Shown: in pieces, positions 25,401-33,662 of the stretch
How positions within the stretch are numbered: position 1 is the stretch's first letter
Layout: each line of letters begins with the position of its first letter
Assembly (NCBI GenBank): GCA_963837695.1
Contig: CAWINZ010000005.1
Coordinates: 682,001-746,000, forward strand
Direction: 5' to 3'
Length of the DNA: 64,000 nt
Source of the DNA: VRUE01 sp963837695
GTDB taxonomy: Bacteria > Actinomycetota > Thermoleophilia > Solirubrobacterales > 70-9
The notes under the pieces: model-generated
Told to the model about the DNA's origin: nothing
Seen by the model: only the letters and a program-made list of their open reading frames with translations
Databases searched by the model: none
Translations under genes and position numbers: made by a program

Positions 25401-26137
25401 GCGGGGCCAGCCCCGAGGGTCAGGTGATCTCCAGCAAAACGGAGCAGATCGCGCAAAAGGTCGACCGGCTCCAACTGTGGACCGGGCGCTCGATGGCGGC
25501 GACCCTGCCGCAGGCCAACTCCGAAGGCTTCGGCAAGGCGCTTGGTCGACCGCGCTCAGTGCTCGATAACGGCCGTGTCTTCTTCAACGCCTTCGACTCC
25601 CTGGTCGCCGGGGACTCCAACGGCGAGTGGGACGTCTATGAGTTCGAGCCGAGCGGAGTCGGGGACTGCACGGCATCCTCGGGCGGCGCATCGGTCTCGC
25701 GCACCGCGGGAGGCTGCGTCAGCCTGATCTCCTCGGGGACCGCGAAAGCAGAATCCGCCTTCCTCGACACCAGCGCGAGCGGCAACGACGCCTTCTTCAT
25801 GACCCCGGCAAGGCTCTCGGTGAGCGACGAAGACAACGCCTATGACGTCTATGACGCCCGCGTTAACGGCGTCGCGGCGACGCTTCACCTCAACCCCGAA
25901 TGCCTCGGTGAAGCCTGTCAGCCGGCGGCCCAAGCGCCGAACGACCCGACCCCCTCGAGCTCCTCCTTCAAGGGCCAGGGCAACGTCAAGGCGACGCCTC
26001 ACAAGCGCTGCGCCAAGGGCAAGCGGGTGGTGCGGCGAGGCGGCAAGGCGCGCTGCGTGGCGCGCAAGCACCGCAAGCACGAGCGCCACAAGCGCCACCA
26101 CCGCAGAGCCGGCCAGGGACGGAGGGCGGCTCGATGA
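22490..26137 (+). CDS. Giant secreted NHL/Fn3/beta-propeller protein, A1
   Basis: A 1215-aa exported protein. It has a 45-residue polar N-terminal extension (HAKASTAG, LGRFFRGVDAGRG), then a hydrophobic export segment (about 48-72). Residues about 75-390 contain NHL-like repeats (GVAVDANGAIYVSDY, GLGVDSATGDLYVLES). About 394-493 is a fibronectin-III-like domain (SATLRGQVNPN, LQPGTTYHYRIVATN), and about 500-1130 a beta-propeller-like region. The tail is basic with two cysteines (RCAKGKRVVRRGGKARC, then HRKHERHKRHHRR). The GTG start is set by AGGAGAG upstream. It overlaps the B1 ORF by 4 bp. It is paralogous to A2. Function is unknown; surface adhesion or scaffolding is plausible. Confidence 0.8.
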   Translation: MTRHAKASTAGSNQRQAGGLGRFFRGVDAGRGSSPDSRGSGAPSRSRLSLLALAALALCGLVAMTASVASGAAQSTEYVRSFGPDGTEGSDFEGGQRIGVDQESGAVYVFDGGAGALYKFAADGTPLPWGGSAPYIEGNKITGLPSGYRPRVAVDSVSHVVYFSDAHTLRAFQADGEAAEFTAGPGAGTDEIPGFGEARGVAVDANGAIYVSDYVEGDPAGTVNVFASTGEPLNSFEAPQPGELAVAPDGVVYVVNNETFHSGTEDFIPSEFPVTPTTEYTLGHFFESAIANTAGPAGLGVDSATGDLYVLESGVLVSGEGAYVAGWVEKYESDGTFVRAFARTNSGEAGELSFYASGLAVVGGGEEFQFYVGANDGAGTDQVEIFGEIITPGPPSVVSTSALDVAGNSATLRGQVNPNTFATTYRIEYGLGDCAVSACTSIPLPDAPIGSGHHPVKVSQIVTGLQPGTTYHYRIVATNSEGVTEGPDHTIVTQLSGLDFQPADNRAWEMVSPPDKHGGSLILGLRSVHAAEDGNGITYESFGSVEAAPEGNRALEASTILSRRGADEWGTKDISLPQSKVHGFNFSVEYLPFAPDLSRALVQPRDDTPLSPQASERTPYLRESTEPPTYTPLVTGKEGFENVPPGTEFGGKVSVAGANPALTDVVLDSSVPLVAGLSGEGLYRWSAGQIDPVSVLPAGEGGGGVTGVLGGDEPSVRNAISQGGSRIFWGAGGNYSTAGVQMTALYLRDMQAEESVRLDVVQPGASGAGSAHPLFQGASADGTVVFFTDSQQLTADASPAGPESRDLYRCEIPAGAAAGGCATLTDLSAPRPGSGESATVQDLAPAFSQDGSRIYFVAEGILDTEPNGEGDAAQAGEPNLYLAEEGEGVRFIATLAPGDRGDWGAQPTNPYGAVESISAAASPSGRYFAFMSELSLSGYDNREAQSEEPTEQAFRYDAQSGELACVSCNPSGASPEGQVISSKTEQIAQKVDRLQLWTGRSMAATLPQANSEGFGKALGRPRSVLDNGRVFFNAFDSLVAGDSNGEWDVYEFEPSGVGDCTASSGGASVSRTAGGCVSLISSGTAKAESAFLDTSASGNDAFFMTPARLSVSDEDNAYDVYDARVNGVAATLHLNPECLGEACQPAAQAPNDPTPSSSSFKGQGNVKATPHKRCAKGKRVVRRGGKARCVARKHRKHERHKRHHRRAGQGRRAAR

Positions 26138-26193
26138 GCGCGCAGAGGAAGCGCCCGCGCACCGCACCTGATCAGACCAAGGAGAACCGCCCA

Positions 26194-29100
26194 ATGCCCA
26201 AGCGCCTCGCAGGCCTCAGTGCCGTCCTCGCCACGGCGACCATGCTCTTCGTCTTGTTGCCGATCGCCTCCGCCTCGGCGACCGCGCCCTGGTGGCAGAT
26301 CGTCGATGGCGCCCGTCCCTCTCACATGTGGGAACCGGGATCTGCCTCGGAGGTGCAGAAGATCGAAATCACCGAACTGTTCAGCGGCGTCTTCTTCGCC
26401 GCCGAAATCGAAGTTGGCGGCGAAGTCGTCGGCTGCCTGGGCAGCCCCGGCACCGACTCCTTTTGCGAAGAAGCGACCACCTACCCCGCCGATGAAACGG
26501 CAGCCGAGCTCGAAGCGACCCTCGAAGCGGCCTACGGCGGCGACGTCGAAGTCACGGGGGGCCCGATCGAAGCCGGCGGCTCCTTCGAAGTCACGACGCC
26601 GGGCCGTTGGCCCGAACCGTTGAAGCTGAAGCCGGTCAACTTCTTCGGGTTTCTCCTCGGCAGCTCGGTGACCAAGGTCGTCTCTGAAGACAGCGGCCAC
26701 CTCGTCGCCACGATCTCCAACCTGGGCGATGCCCCGCTCGACGCGACCGACACCCCGGTCACGATCGTCGACAAGCTGCCCGAGGGAGCCACTGCCTGGG
26801 GAGTCGAAGCGTTCGCGGGCATCCAGGGCAACGCCGGCCCGGTCGAGTGCGCGATCGAAGCCCCCGACGAAGTCATCTGCACCTTCGAAGACGAACTGTC
26901 CTCCTTCGAAGGGATCGAAATCGAAGTCTTCACCATCCTCACCGGCTCCCCGCCCGACGCCGCGGCGCCCGGCGCCCAAGCGGGCCAGATCAGCGTCTCG
27001 GGCGGCGACGCGCCGAGCGCGAGCGCAGCGCAGAGGATCGAGGTCAGCCCCGACCCGACTCCCTTCGGGATCGAGCGCTTCTCCGCCGGAGCCGAAGCGG
27101 AGGGCGGCGCCCCCGCGCGCCAGGCCGGCAGCCACCCCTTCCAGTACACCACCACCCTGCAGCTCAACTCGGGGCGGCTGCTCGACAGGGCATCGGGGGG
27201 AGACGGTGTCGAACAGCCCCGGCTGCCGCGCAACCTGAAGCTCCCGCTGCCCGCGGGCCTGGTCGGCAACGCCAAGGCCGTCGCGCAGTGTGACCTGGCG
27301 ACCTTCTTTGACGCGGTCTCCTTCGTCAACCACTGCCCGGATGAGTCGGTCGTCGGCGCCGCCTCGGTGACGATCGACGAACCCAGCATCTTCGGCCTCG
27401 TGCGCGTCGCGGTGCCGGTCTTCAACCTGCCCCCCGCCCACGGGGAGCCGGCCCGCTTCGGCCTGATGCCGCTCGGCGTCCCGGTGGCGATCGACACGGC
27501 GGTCGACCCCGAACACGACTACCGGATCACCGCCTCGGTCAACAACGTCACCGAGATCGCCCAGTTCCTCTCCTCCACGGTCAGCTTCTGGGGCTCCCCG
27601 GGGGACCCGCGCCACGACAGCTCGCGCAACTGGGCCTGCGTCTACCACAGCAACCTGCCGGAAGGATTCCCTCCCTGCGAGCGCCCCGCCAACCTCTCTG
27701 AAGACGCCCTGCTGCGCATGCCGGTCAGCTGCGGTGGGCTGCTTCAGTTCGGCCTGGAGATCGAACCGTGGAACGTGCCGCCGGGCTCGGTGCTCGACAG
27801 CGCCTCCTCGAGCTCTGATCCCCTGCTCGGCTGCAACAAAGTCCCCTTTGACCCCTCGATCGTCTCCGCCCCGACCAGCAAGCTGGCAGAGGCGCCGAGC
27901 GGCCTGGGCTTCTCGTTGAAGATGCCCAACTCGGGCCTGCTGAAGGGCGATGCGATCGCCGAAGGTCAGCCGAAGAAGGTCGAAGTGACCCTGCCCGAGG
28001 GGATGACCTTGAATCCCTCAGCGGCCGAAGGCCTCGCGACCTGCTCCCCCGCCGACTACGCAAGGGAGAGGTTCAACTCGGTTCCCGGCGAGGGCTGCCC
28101 CGATGCCTCGAAGATCGGCAACGTGGCGATCAAGACGCCGCTGGTCGACGGCGACGTCAACGGCGCCCTCTACCTGGCGAGCTCACGCGACAACCCCTTC
28201 AACAGCCTAATAGCCCTATACATCGTCGCCCGGCTGCCCGAACGCGGGGTCCTGATCAAACTCGCCGGCAAGGTCGATACCGACAAGCAGACGGGCCAGA
28301 TCATCACCACCTTCGACAACGCCCCACAGCTGCCGTTCAGCTCCTTTGATCTGAACTTCAGAGAAGGCGGCAGGGCGCCGCTGGTCACCCCGCCGGCCTG
28401 CGGGAACTACGACATCCTCGCCCGCTTTACCCCCTGGTCTGCCGCAAACCCGAACAACCCCGCCCCCGACGAAGTGATCACCCGCCACAGCACCTTCACG
28501 GTGCAGCGCGGAGTCGACGGCGGCGCCTGTCCCTCGGGAGGCGTGCCGCCCTTCAAGCCGGGCTTCCAGGCCGGCTCGATCAACAACGACGCGGGCGCCT
28601 TCAGCCCCTTCGTCATGCGCCTCACGCGCTCTGACGGCGAGCAGGACATGACCAAGTTCTCCACCACCTTGCCCCCGGGTGTGCTCGGCTCCTTGGCCGG
28701 AGTCTCCAAATGCCCAGACGCGGCGATCGCCGCGGCGAAGGCAAAGAGCGGCAAGGAGGAGCAGGCGAGCCCCTCCTGTCCCGCCGATTCGCAGATCGGC
28801 CACACCACGGTCGGAGCGGGCGTAGGCTCGATCCTCACCTACATCCCCGGCAAGGTCTACCTAGGCGGCCCCTACAAGGGCGACCCGCTCAGCGTGATCG
28901 CGATCACCCCCGCGGTCGCCGGGCCCTTTGACGTCGGCACCGTCGTCGTCCAAGAGGCGCTGAACCTGAACCCCAAGACGGCAGAAGTCGAAGTCGACGG
29001 CGCCGCCTCGGACCCGATCCCCCACATCCTCGAAGGGATCCCGGTGAAGGTCAGGGACCTGCGCGTCTACGTCGACAGGCCCGACTTCATCCTCAACCCG

Positions 29101-29826
29101 ACGAGCTGTGCGGAATCGAGCGCCGAGGCGACCCTGTTCGGCTCCTACCTCGACGTCTTCAGCTCCGCCGATGACGTCCCGGTGGCCCTCAAAGACCGCT
29201 ACCAGGCCGCCAACTGCGCAAACCTCGGCTTCAAGCCAAACCTGAAGCTGCACCTGAAGGGCGGCACCCGCCGCGGCGCACACCCGGGCCTGAAGGCGAT
29301 CTACACCCCCAAGAAGGGCAACGCCAACCTCAAAGGCCTCGTCGTCAGGCTGCCGAGCTCTGCGTTCCTAGACCAGGCCCACATCAGGACGATCTGCACC
29401 CGGGTGCAGTTCGCAGCAAAGAACTGCCCCAAGGCAGCCCAGTACGGCTACATCAAGGCCTGGACCCCGCTGCTCGACGAACCCCTCCAGGGCCCCGTCT
29501 ACCTACGCTCCTCAAACCACAAGCTCCCCGACCTCGTCTTTGACCTGCACGGTCTCGTCGACGTCGAGGTCGCGACCAGGATCGACTCCGTGCACGGAGG
29601 GATCAGGGCCACCGTCGAAGAAGCACCCGACGCGCCGCTCTCGAGGGTGCTGTTGCGGATGCAAGGAGCCAAGAAGGGCCTGATCGTCAACAGCAGAAAC
29701 CTCTGCGGCAAGGTCAACAGGGCCAGTGCGCAGTTCAGGGGCCAAAACGGCAAGGAACTCTCGGCCAAGCCCGTGATGGCGCCCGGTTGCGGTGGCAAGC
29801 GCAAGCACAAGAGGCATCACCGGTAG
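26194..29826 (+). CDS. Giant secreted DUF11-like protein, B1
   Basis: A 1210-aa exported protein of unknown function. The signal peptide reads MPKRLAGLSAVLATATMLFV and ends near ASASA. Residues about 165-270 resemble a DUF11-type repeat (HLVATISNLGDAPLDAT, VTIVDKLPEG). Motifs repeated along the chain include VEVTLPEGMTLNPSAAEGLATC and CPDASKIGNV. It ends in GCGGKRKHKRHHR, a basic tail shared with B2. I prefer ATG 26194 (AAGGAG 9 nt upstream); ATG 26134 overlaps the A1 stop and is also conserved in B2. Both genes surely share one transcript, and a strong terminator follows. Confidence 0.8.
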   Translation: MPKRLAGLSAVLATATMLFVLLPIASASATAPWWQIVDGARPSHMWEPGSASEVQKIEITELFSGVFFAAEIEVGGEVVGCLGSPGTDSFCEEATTYPADETAAELEATLEAAYGGDVEVTGGPIEAGGSFEVTTPGRWPEPLKLKPVNFFGFLLGSSVTKVVSEDSGHLVATISNLGDAPLDATDTPVTIVDKLPEGATAWGVEAFAGIQGNAGPVECAIEAPDEVICTFEDELSSFEGIEIEVFTILTGSPPDAAAPGAQAGQISVSGGDAPSASAAQRIEVSPDPTPFGIERFSAGAEAEGGAPARQAGSHPFQYTTTLQLNSGRLLDRASGGDGVEQPRLPRNLKLPLPAGLVGNAKAVAQCDLATFFDAVSFVNHCPDESVVGAASVTIDEPSIFGLVRVAVPVFNLPPAHGEPARFGLMPLGVPVAIDTAVDPEHDYRITASVNNVTEIAQFLSSTVSFWGSPGDPRHDSSRNWACVYHSNLPEGFPPCERPANLSEDALLRMPVSCGGLLQFGLEIEPWNVPPGSVLDSASSSSDPLLGCNKVPFDPSIVSAPTSKLAEAPSGLGFSLKMPNSGLLKGDAIAEGQPKKVEVTLPEGMTLNPSAAEGLATCSPADYARERFNSVPGEGCPDASKIGNVAIKTPLVDGDVNGALYLASSRDNPFNSLIALYIVARLPERGVLIKLAGKVDTDKQTGQIITTFDNAPQLPFSSFDLNFREGGRAPLVTPPACGNYDILARFTPWSAANPNNPAPDEVITRHSTFTVQRGVDGGACPSGGVPPFKPGFQAGSINNDAGAFSPFVMRLTRSDGEQDMTKFSTTLPPGVLGSLAGVSKCPDAAIAAAKAKSGKEEQASPSCPADSQIGHTTVGAGVGSILTYIPGKVYLGGPYKGDPLSVIAITPAVAGPFDVGTVVVQEALNLNPKTAEVEVDGAASDPIPHILEGIPVKVRDLRVYVDRPDFILNPTSCAESSAEATLFGSYLDVFSSADDVPVALKDRYQAANCANLGFKPNLKLHLKGGTRRGAHPGLKAIYTPKKGNANLKGLVVRLPSSAFLDQAHIRTICTRVQFAAKNCPKAAQYGYIKAWTPLLDEPLQGPVYLRSSNHKLPDLVFDLHGLVDVEVATRIDSVHGGIRATVEEAPDAPLSRVLLRMQGAKKGLIVNSRNLCGKVNRASAQFRGQNGKELSAKPVMAPGCGGKRKHKRHHR

Positions 29827-29879
29827 GCGGCTGCCGCCGGGGTCTGGCCTTGAGAAGCACCAAATATCAGCAGTGGAAG

Positions 29880-29899
29880 CGGCCCGGATATCCGGGCCG
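29880..29899 (+). terminator. Terminator of A/B operon copy 1
   Basis: CGGCCCGGATATCCGGGCCG is a perfect 20-bp palindrome followed by TTTCTTT, an intrinsic terminator 53 bp after the B1 stop. The same stem sequence recurs after B2. Confidence 0.85.
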
Positions 29900-29924
29900 T
29901 TTCTTTGCCAAATGCCCCGAGCTG

Positions 29925-30146
29925 TGTCCGGTTTCAGTAGATAGGCGACACCTGTGTCGAGACATAGGAGACACCCAACGAAGGGGGATCTCCTGTGGCA
30001 AAGGCGCGATACCTGGTCGAGGCGCATCTGTTGGAGGGCCGCTCGGTCAGAGAGCTGGCAGCGGCGACTACCAGCCGCTTGGAGGGACCTGAGGTGTCTA
30101 CGATGTCCCGCGACATCTGTCTCCGATGTCGCGACACATCACAGAG
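29925..30146 (+). mobile_element. IS481-derived MITE-like remnant
   Basis: A 222-bp segment flanked by a 12-bp direct repeat, TGCCCCGAGCTG (29913-29924 and 30147-30158). Inverted subterminal repeats TGTGTCGAGACATAGGAGACA-like (29953-29973) and its complement (30118-30138) match at 19 of 21 positions. The interior starts a short reading frame (AKARYLVEAHLLEGRSVREL, from GTG 29995) resembling the N-terminal helix-turn-helix of IS481-type transposases. The catalytic domain is gone, so it could move only with help in trans. Confidence 0.6.
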
Positions 30147-30147
30147 T

Positions 30148-30190
30148 GCCCCGAGCTGGATTCGAACCAGCGGCCTACTCCTTAGGAGCA
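30148..30190 (-). pseudogene. tRNA 3'-half fragment
   Basis: The minus strand reads through CTCCTAAGGAG, then a T arm CTGGTTCGAATCCAG and an acceptor-like CTCGGGGCA. There is no matching 5' acceptor or D arm. Such 3' halves, cut near the anticodon loop, are typical scars of integrase-mediated insertion. If the loop is CTCCTAA the source was tRNA-Arg(CCT), but that is uncertain. The IS481-like element sits in its acceptor end. Confidence 0.5.
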
Positions 30191-30376
30191 ATTCACATCC
30201 ACGATTGGCGAAGGGCCTCCGAGAGCTAAATCCCTGGAAATCACGGATATTTTTAATAGACACTAGAAGACACAAGAAGACGTTTGGGAACAGGTTTTGT
30301 TCCCATTTTGTTCCCACTTTTGCTCTTGCGCGACCTGCTCTCGCCGGTGCGGGCTGCATGAGCCGCTGACGCCCCC

Positions 30377-30445
30377 CGCCTGGGCGCGCAGGACTCGCAT
30401 CGTGGCACGCGAGCGTGCTTTTGCTCGCCCATGCACACCCAGGCG
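30377..30445 (+). repeat. 69-bp palindromic repeat, copy 1
   Basis: The ends CGCCTGGG and CCCAGGCG are inverted, and an inner hairpin GCACGC-GA-GCGTGC lies in the middle. It is nearly identical to 41892-41960 (two differences seen). Near its right end it supplies ATGCACACCCAGGCG, the first start codon of the M48 protease reading frame. Confidence 0.75.
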
Positions 30446-31327
30446 GAGAGCGATCGCAGCGGGGGCAGGGACCCGATGGCGGCGCTCTCCGCCGTTACCG
30501 GCCTGCTGCTGTACGGACTGACCTTCCTCGGGGAGGGGATGCTCGGAGCCGGCGCCCGCTGGCTTCTCGCCTGGCCGCTTGCCGCGACCGTGGGGGCGAT
30601 CGTCCCTCTCGGGCTGAGCACCGGCCGGGTGGCCTGCATCGTCGCCCTCGCCCCGCTTGCCTGGTCGGTCGTGGCCCTGCTGGTCCCCGGGCGCGGACGG
30701 CTCTGGAGCCGTCGCCTTGGCGCACGTCGGCCGAGCGACGATGAGGCCCGGGCGATCGAGGACGCCGACGGCCTCGTGCGCGCCATCGACCCCTCGCTTC
30801 CTCTGCCGCCGACCTACGTGCTCGACGATCCACTGCCGGCCGGCGCCGCTCGTGGCAGGGCGCTCCTGCTCACGCGCGGCCTGCTCGAGACGGCCGACGC
30901 CGCGGCGGTCTACGCCCATGAGCTCGGCCACCTCTGCTCTCTCGACGCCCGCCTCACCGAGGCGCTCGACCGCCTCGAACTTTGGGGCGACCCGCTCGGT
31001 CCGCTCGATCTGAGCCAACGACCCGAGGACATCGGCCCAGATGAGGAGCAACCACGCGGCATCCTGCTCGGCTGTTTGCGTTGGCTGATTCGCCTCGCTG
31101 GCGGCGGCTGCGCCGAGGCTCTGCTGCGACCGCTCTGGGCGGCCTACTGGCGCAGTCGCGAGTACGCCGCCGACGCCAATGCGGCGAAACTCGGCCAGGG
31201 GGACGATCTCGCCCGCCACCTCGCCGACAACGAGCTTCCGTTCGACCCGCCGCAGCGCCGCTTCCTCCTCAGTCGCTCCGAGCACCCGCCGGTCGCCCAC
31301 CGCATCGAGCGCCTCACCGCTGGCTGA
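30431..31327 (+). CDS. M48-family membrane metalloprotease
   Basis: An HtpX-like zinc protease of 298 aa. The zinc motif is AHELGH (about residue 160) and the third ligand lies in SREYAADANAAKL. Hydrophobic segments near residues 20-85 place it in the membrane. The ATG at 30431 lies inside the 69-bp repeat; ATG 30476 (MAALSAVTGLLLYG) is an alternative just before the first membrane segment. It neighbours a tRNA scar and IS debris, so it belongs to the accessory block. Confidence 0.75.
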   Translation: MHTQAESDRSGGRDPMAALSAVTGLLLYGLTFLGEGMLGAGARWLLAWPLAATVGAIVPLGLSTGRVACIVALAPLAWSVVALLVPGRGRLWSRRLGARRPSDDEARAIEDADGLVRAIDPSLPLPPTYVLDDPLPAGAARGRALLLTRGLLETADAAAVYAHELGHLCSLDARLTEALDRLELWGDPLGPLDLSQRPEDIGPDEEQPRGILLGCLRWLIRLAGGGCAEALLRPLWAAYWRSREYAADANAAKLGQGDDLARHLADNELPFDPPQRRFLLSRSEHPPVAHRIERLTAG

Positions 31328-31513
31328 GCCCGGTTGCGAAATCCCCGATCGGCCGCTACCCTGACGGTCCGCTCAGGCCGCAGCACGCTGGCCGGGCGAG
31401 GGAAAGAGCAGCAGCGCAGCGAGGGAAAGAGCGTCGCCCGCAGCACTCACGGCCACCGGCCGGACCGTGTCTTGCCACCTCGCCGACTCGGGCCTTCGCA
31501 TCGCCCGATCTGC

Positions 31514-31684
31514 TCACCCGAGTGGCATCCACCACACCGCGACGATCGTGATCGCGCCGCAAGCAGCGACCGCCCGCTGTGCCCACTCGATTGCCTGCTC
31601 GGCAGTCTCACTGTAGCCCTGGTGGTGCCGTTCCCGAGCATGCTCGCGCAGCCGCGCCGCCTGGGTGGCGAAGAGGAGGGGCAC
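31514..31684 (-). CDS. Small tail-anchored protein
   Basis: A 56-aa reading frame from GTG 31684, three bases after the previous small gene. The N-terminal part is a charged amphipathic helix (TQAARLREHARERHHQGYSE); the C-terminus is a short hydrophobic helix (AACGAITIVAVWW). I recognise no family. The tight spacing and sensible topology argue for a real gene in the small minus-strand operon. Confidence 0.4.
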   Translation of the reverse strand: MPLLFATQAARLREHARERHHQGYSETAEQAIEWAQRAVAACGAITIVAVWWMPLG

Positions 31685-31687
31685 GTT

Positions 31688-31831
31688 TCAGCGCACCCTC
31701 GAAGAGACCCCGCCCGCAATCGCGAGCACCAGCATGACCACAAATCGCGTCGTCCAGACCACCAGCGTGATCAGCAACCCGATCGCCGACAGAGCCAGCT
31801 GGAGGACCAGGCCGATCAGCGCGCCCACCAC
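31688..31831 (-). CDS. Small hydrophobic membrane peptide
   Basis: A 46-47-aa reading frame with two adjacent GTG starts (31831, 31828), four bases after the DUF2188 stop. It is almost entirely hydrophobic (LIGLVLQLALSAIGLLITLV, then VVMLVLAIAGG). Similar tiny membrane peptides are common in actinobacterial mobile DNA. Function unknown. Confidence 0.4.
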   Translation of the reverse strand: MVGALIGLVLQLALSAIGLLITLVVWTTRFVVMLVLAIAGGVSSRVR

Positions 31832-31834
31832 CGT

Positions 31835-32023
31835 TCACCCTCGCGGCGGGAAAGGATCGCTCCCGTAGCTGTTGCGTGCGGCGATCGTCCCGTCGACCTG
31901 GTGAATCACGTGCTCGGCGTCGCGGCTGCGCGCCTCTTCTCGCCCCGCCTCGACCGCTTCTGTCTTCGTCCAATGGCGCGAGAGCAGCTCGCCGCCCTCG
32001 ACCTCGTTCAGCCAGTGGCCGCC
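31835..32023 (-). pseudogene. DUF2188-like gene, C-terminal part split by IS21 element
   Basis: The reading frame GGHWLNEVEGGELLSRHWTK...NSYGSDPFPPRG matches the small DUF2188 family in its middle and end. The first 12 codons are missing here but are found across the IS at 34623-34660. Joining the two at the CCGCC target duplication restores a 73-aa protein beginning MPRGWIHTVYRGGHWLNE. The gene was therefore broken by the insertion. Confidence 0.8.
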
Positions 32024-32141
32024 TGGGTGTAGACATTTCAACTGGCCCCACTGTCGACGCTTGAACTGGCCCCACCTCTGTCCGAACCACGGCTGACGCT
32101 GAGCGCTCCTATCGAGCGCGAGAGGCGGAGGTCGGGAGGGA

Positions 32142-33662
32142 GTGACAAGAGTGGAGCAGTTCGAGCAGATCAGGCGCGATCAAGCGCAAGAGGGGTTGTC
32201 GATCCGTGAGTTGGCACGCCGGCATGGCGTGCACCGCCGCGCCGTCCGGCAGGCTCTGAAATCGGCGGTCCCGCCGCCCAAGAGGAAGCCCGAAAGCCGC
32301 CCGGCACCGAAGCTCGGGCCCTACCGGCCGGTCGTCGACGAGTGGCTGCGAAAAGACCAGGAGGCGCCGCGCAAGCAGCGCCACACCGCCCGCCGCATCT
32401 GGCAGCGGCTCCTCGAAGAGCACGGCGCCGATGTCTCCGAACGCCAGGTCTGCCGCTATGTGGCCGCGAAACGGCGCGAGCTCGGCGAGGTCGAGGCCTG
32501 CGTGCCGCTGGTCTCCGACGCTGGCGTGGAGGCCGAGGTCGACTGGGGCGAGGCGCAGGTGATCATGCGCGGGGAGCCGCAGAAGGTGCACCTGTTCCTG
32601 ATGCGCGCCTGCCACTCGGGCGCCACCTACGTCGCGGCGTTTGAGGCCGAGACCCAGCAGGCCTTCCTCGAGGGCCACGTTGGTGCCTTGGAGTTCTTCG
32701 ACGGCGCCTTCGGCCTGATCCGCTACGACAACCTGAAGGCCGCGGTGGCCCAGGTGATGAAAGGTCGCCGGCGGATCGAGTCGGATCGCTTTGTCGCCCT
32801 GCGCTCCCACTACGGCTTCAAATCCTCCTTCTGCCTCTCCGGCAAGCAGGGGGCCCATGAGAAGGGCGGTGTGGAGAGCGAGGTCGGGCGGTTTCGCCGT
32901 CGTCACCTGGTTCCGGTGCCGAAGGTGGAGTCGCTGACTGAGCTGAACGCCCGCCTGGAGGCGGCCTGCTTCTCAGACCTGCAGCGCACGATCGTCGGTC
33001 GCCGTGAGCCGGTCGGGGAGATGCTGGAGCGCGAGCGCCGGCTGCTCGCCGATCTCCCGGCCGAGCCGCACACGACTACCGAGGAGGCGAGCCCACGCGT
33101 GGATTCCAAGGCGATGGTGACGATCCGCCAGAACCGCTACTCGGTTCCCGCTCGCCTCGCCGGGATGCGGGTGCGCGCCCAGGTCGGCGCGCGGGAGATC
33201 GCGATCTGGCACGACGGCAAGGTGGTGGCCACCCACGAGCGCCTCGCCGGCCGCCACGGCGCCTCCGCGCAGCTGGATCACTACCTCGACCTGCTCACCC
33301 GCAAGCCCGGCGCTCTGGCGCGCTCGCTCGCTTTGCGACAGGAGCGCGATCGGGGCGATTGGCCGCTTTGCTTCGACGAGCTGTGGAGTGCGATCGAGAA
33401 GCGCACCGACCGCCAGGAGGCGGCGCGCCAGATGGTCGACGTCTTGATGCTCTGCCGCGAGCTGGGGCCGCACAAGGTCGAGCTGGCCGTGCGCGGCGCG
33501 CTTGCCGCGGGTGCCTGCGACGGGCGGGCGGTGGCGCTGCTGGCAAGGCGCACCGAGCGCGAGGACGCTCCGGTCCTGCAGCTTGAGGAGCGCCTTGTGG
33601 GGATCGGCTCCCCATCACCGCAGGATCTCTCCGGCTATGACCGCCTGCGGGAGGTGGCGTGA
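32142..33662 (+). CDS. istA: IS21 transposase IstA
   Basis: The DDE integrase-type transposase of IS21, 506 aa. An N-terminal helix-turn-helix (LSIRELARRHGVHRRAVRQAL) binds the ends. Catalytic residues are the Asp in EVDWGEA, the Asp in YDNLKAAV and the Glu in KGGVESEVGRFRR. The C-terminal half has QNRYSVPARLAG, typical of IstA. It overlaps istB (TGATG). Confidence 0.95.
   Translation: MTRVEQFEQIRRDQAQEGLSIRELARRHGVHRRAVRQALKSAVPPPKRKPESRPAPKLGPYRPVVDEWLRKDQEAPRKQRHTARRIWQRLLEEHGADVSERQVCRYVAAKRRELGEVEACVPLVSDAGVEAEVDWGEAQVIMRGEPQKVHLFLMRACHSGATYVAAFEAETQQAFLEGHVGALEFFDGAFGLIRYDNLKAAVAQVMKGRRRIESDRFVALRSHYGFKSSFCLSGKQGAHEKGGVESEVGRFRRRHLVPVPKVESLTELNARLEAACFSDLQRTIVGRREPVGEMLERERRLLADLPAEPHTTTEEASPRVDSKAMVTIRQNRYSVPARLAGMRVRAQVGAREIAIWHDGKVVATHERLAGRHGASAQLDHYLDLLTRKPGALARSLALRQERDRGDWPLCFDELWSAIEKRTDRQEAARQMVDVLMLCRELGPHKVELAVRGALAAGACDGRAVALLARRTEREDAPVLQLEERLVGIGSPSPQDLSGYDRLREVA

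Noticed and set aside
22883..25474. Large minus-strand frames of ~400-450 aa across A1 (and similar ones across A2)
   Set aside because: They are GC-rich antisense shadows; the plus strand carries clear NHL, Fn3 and signal-peptide features.
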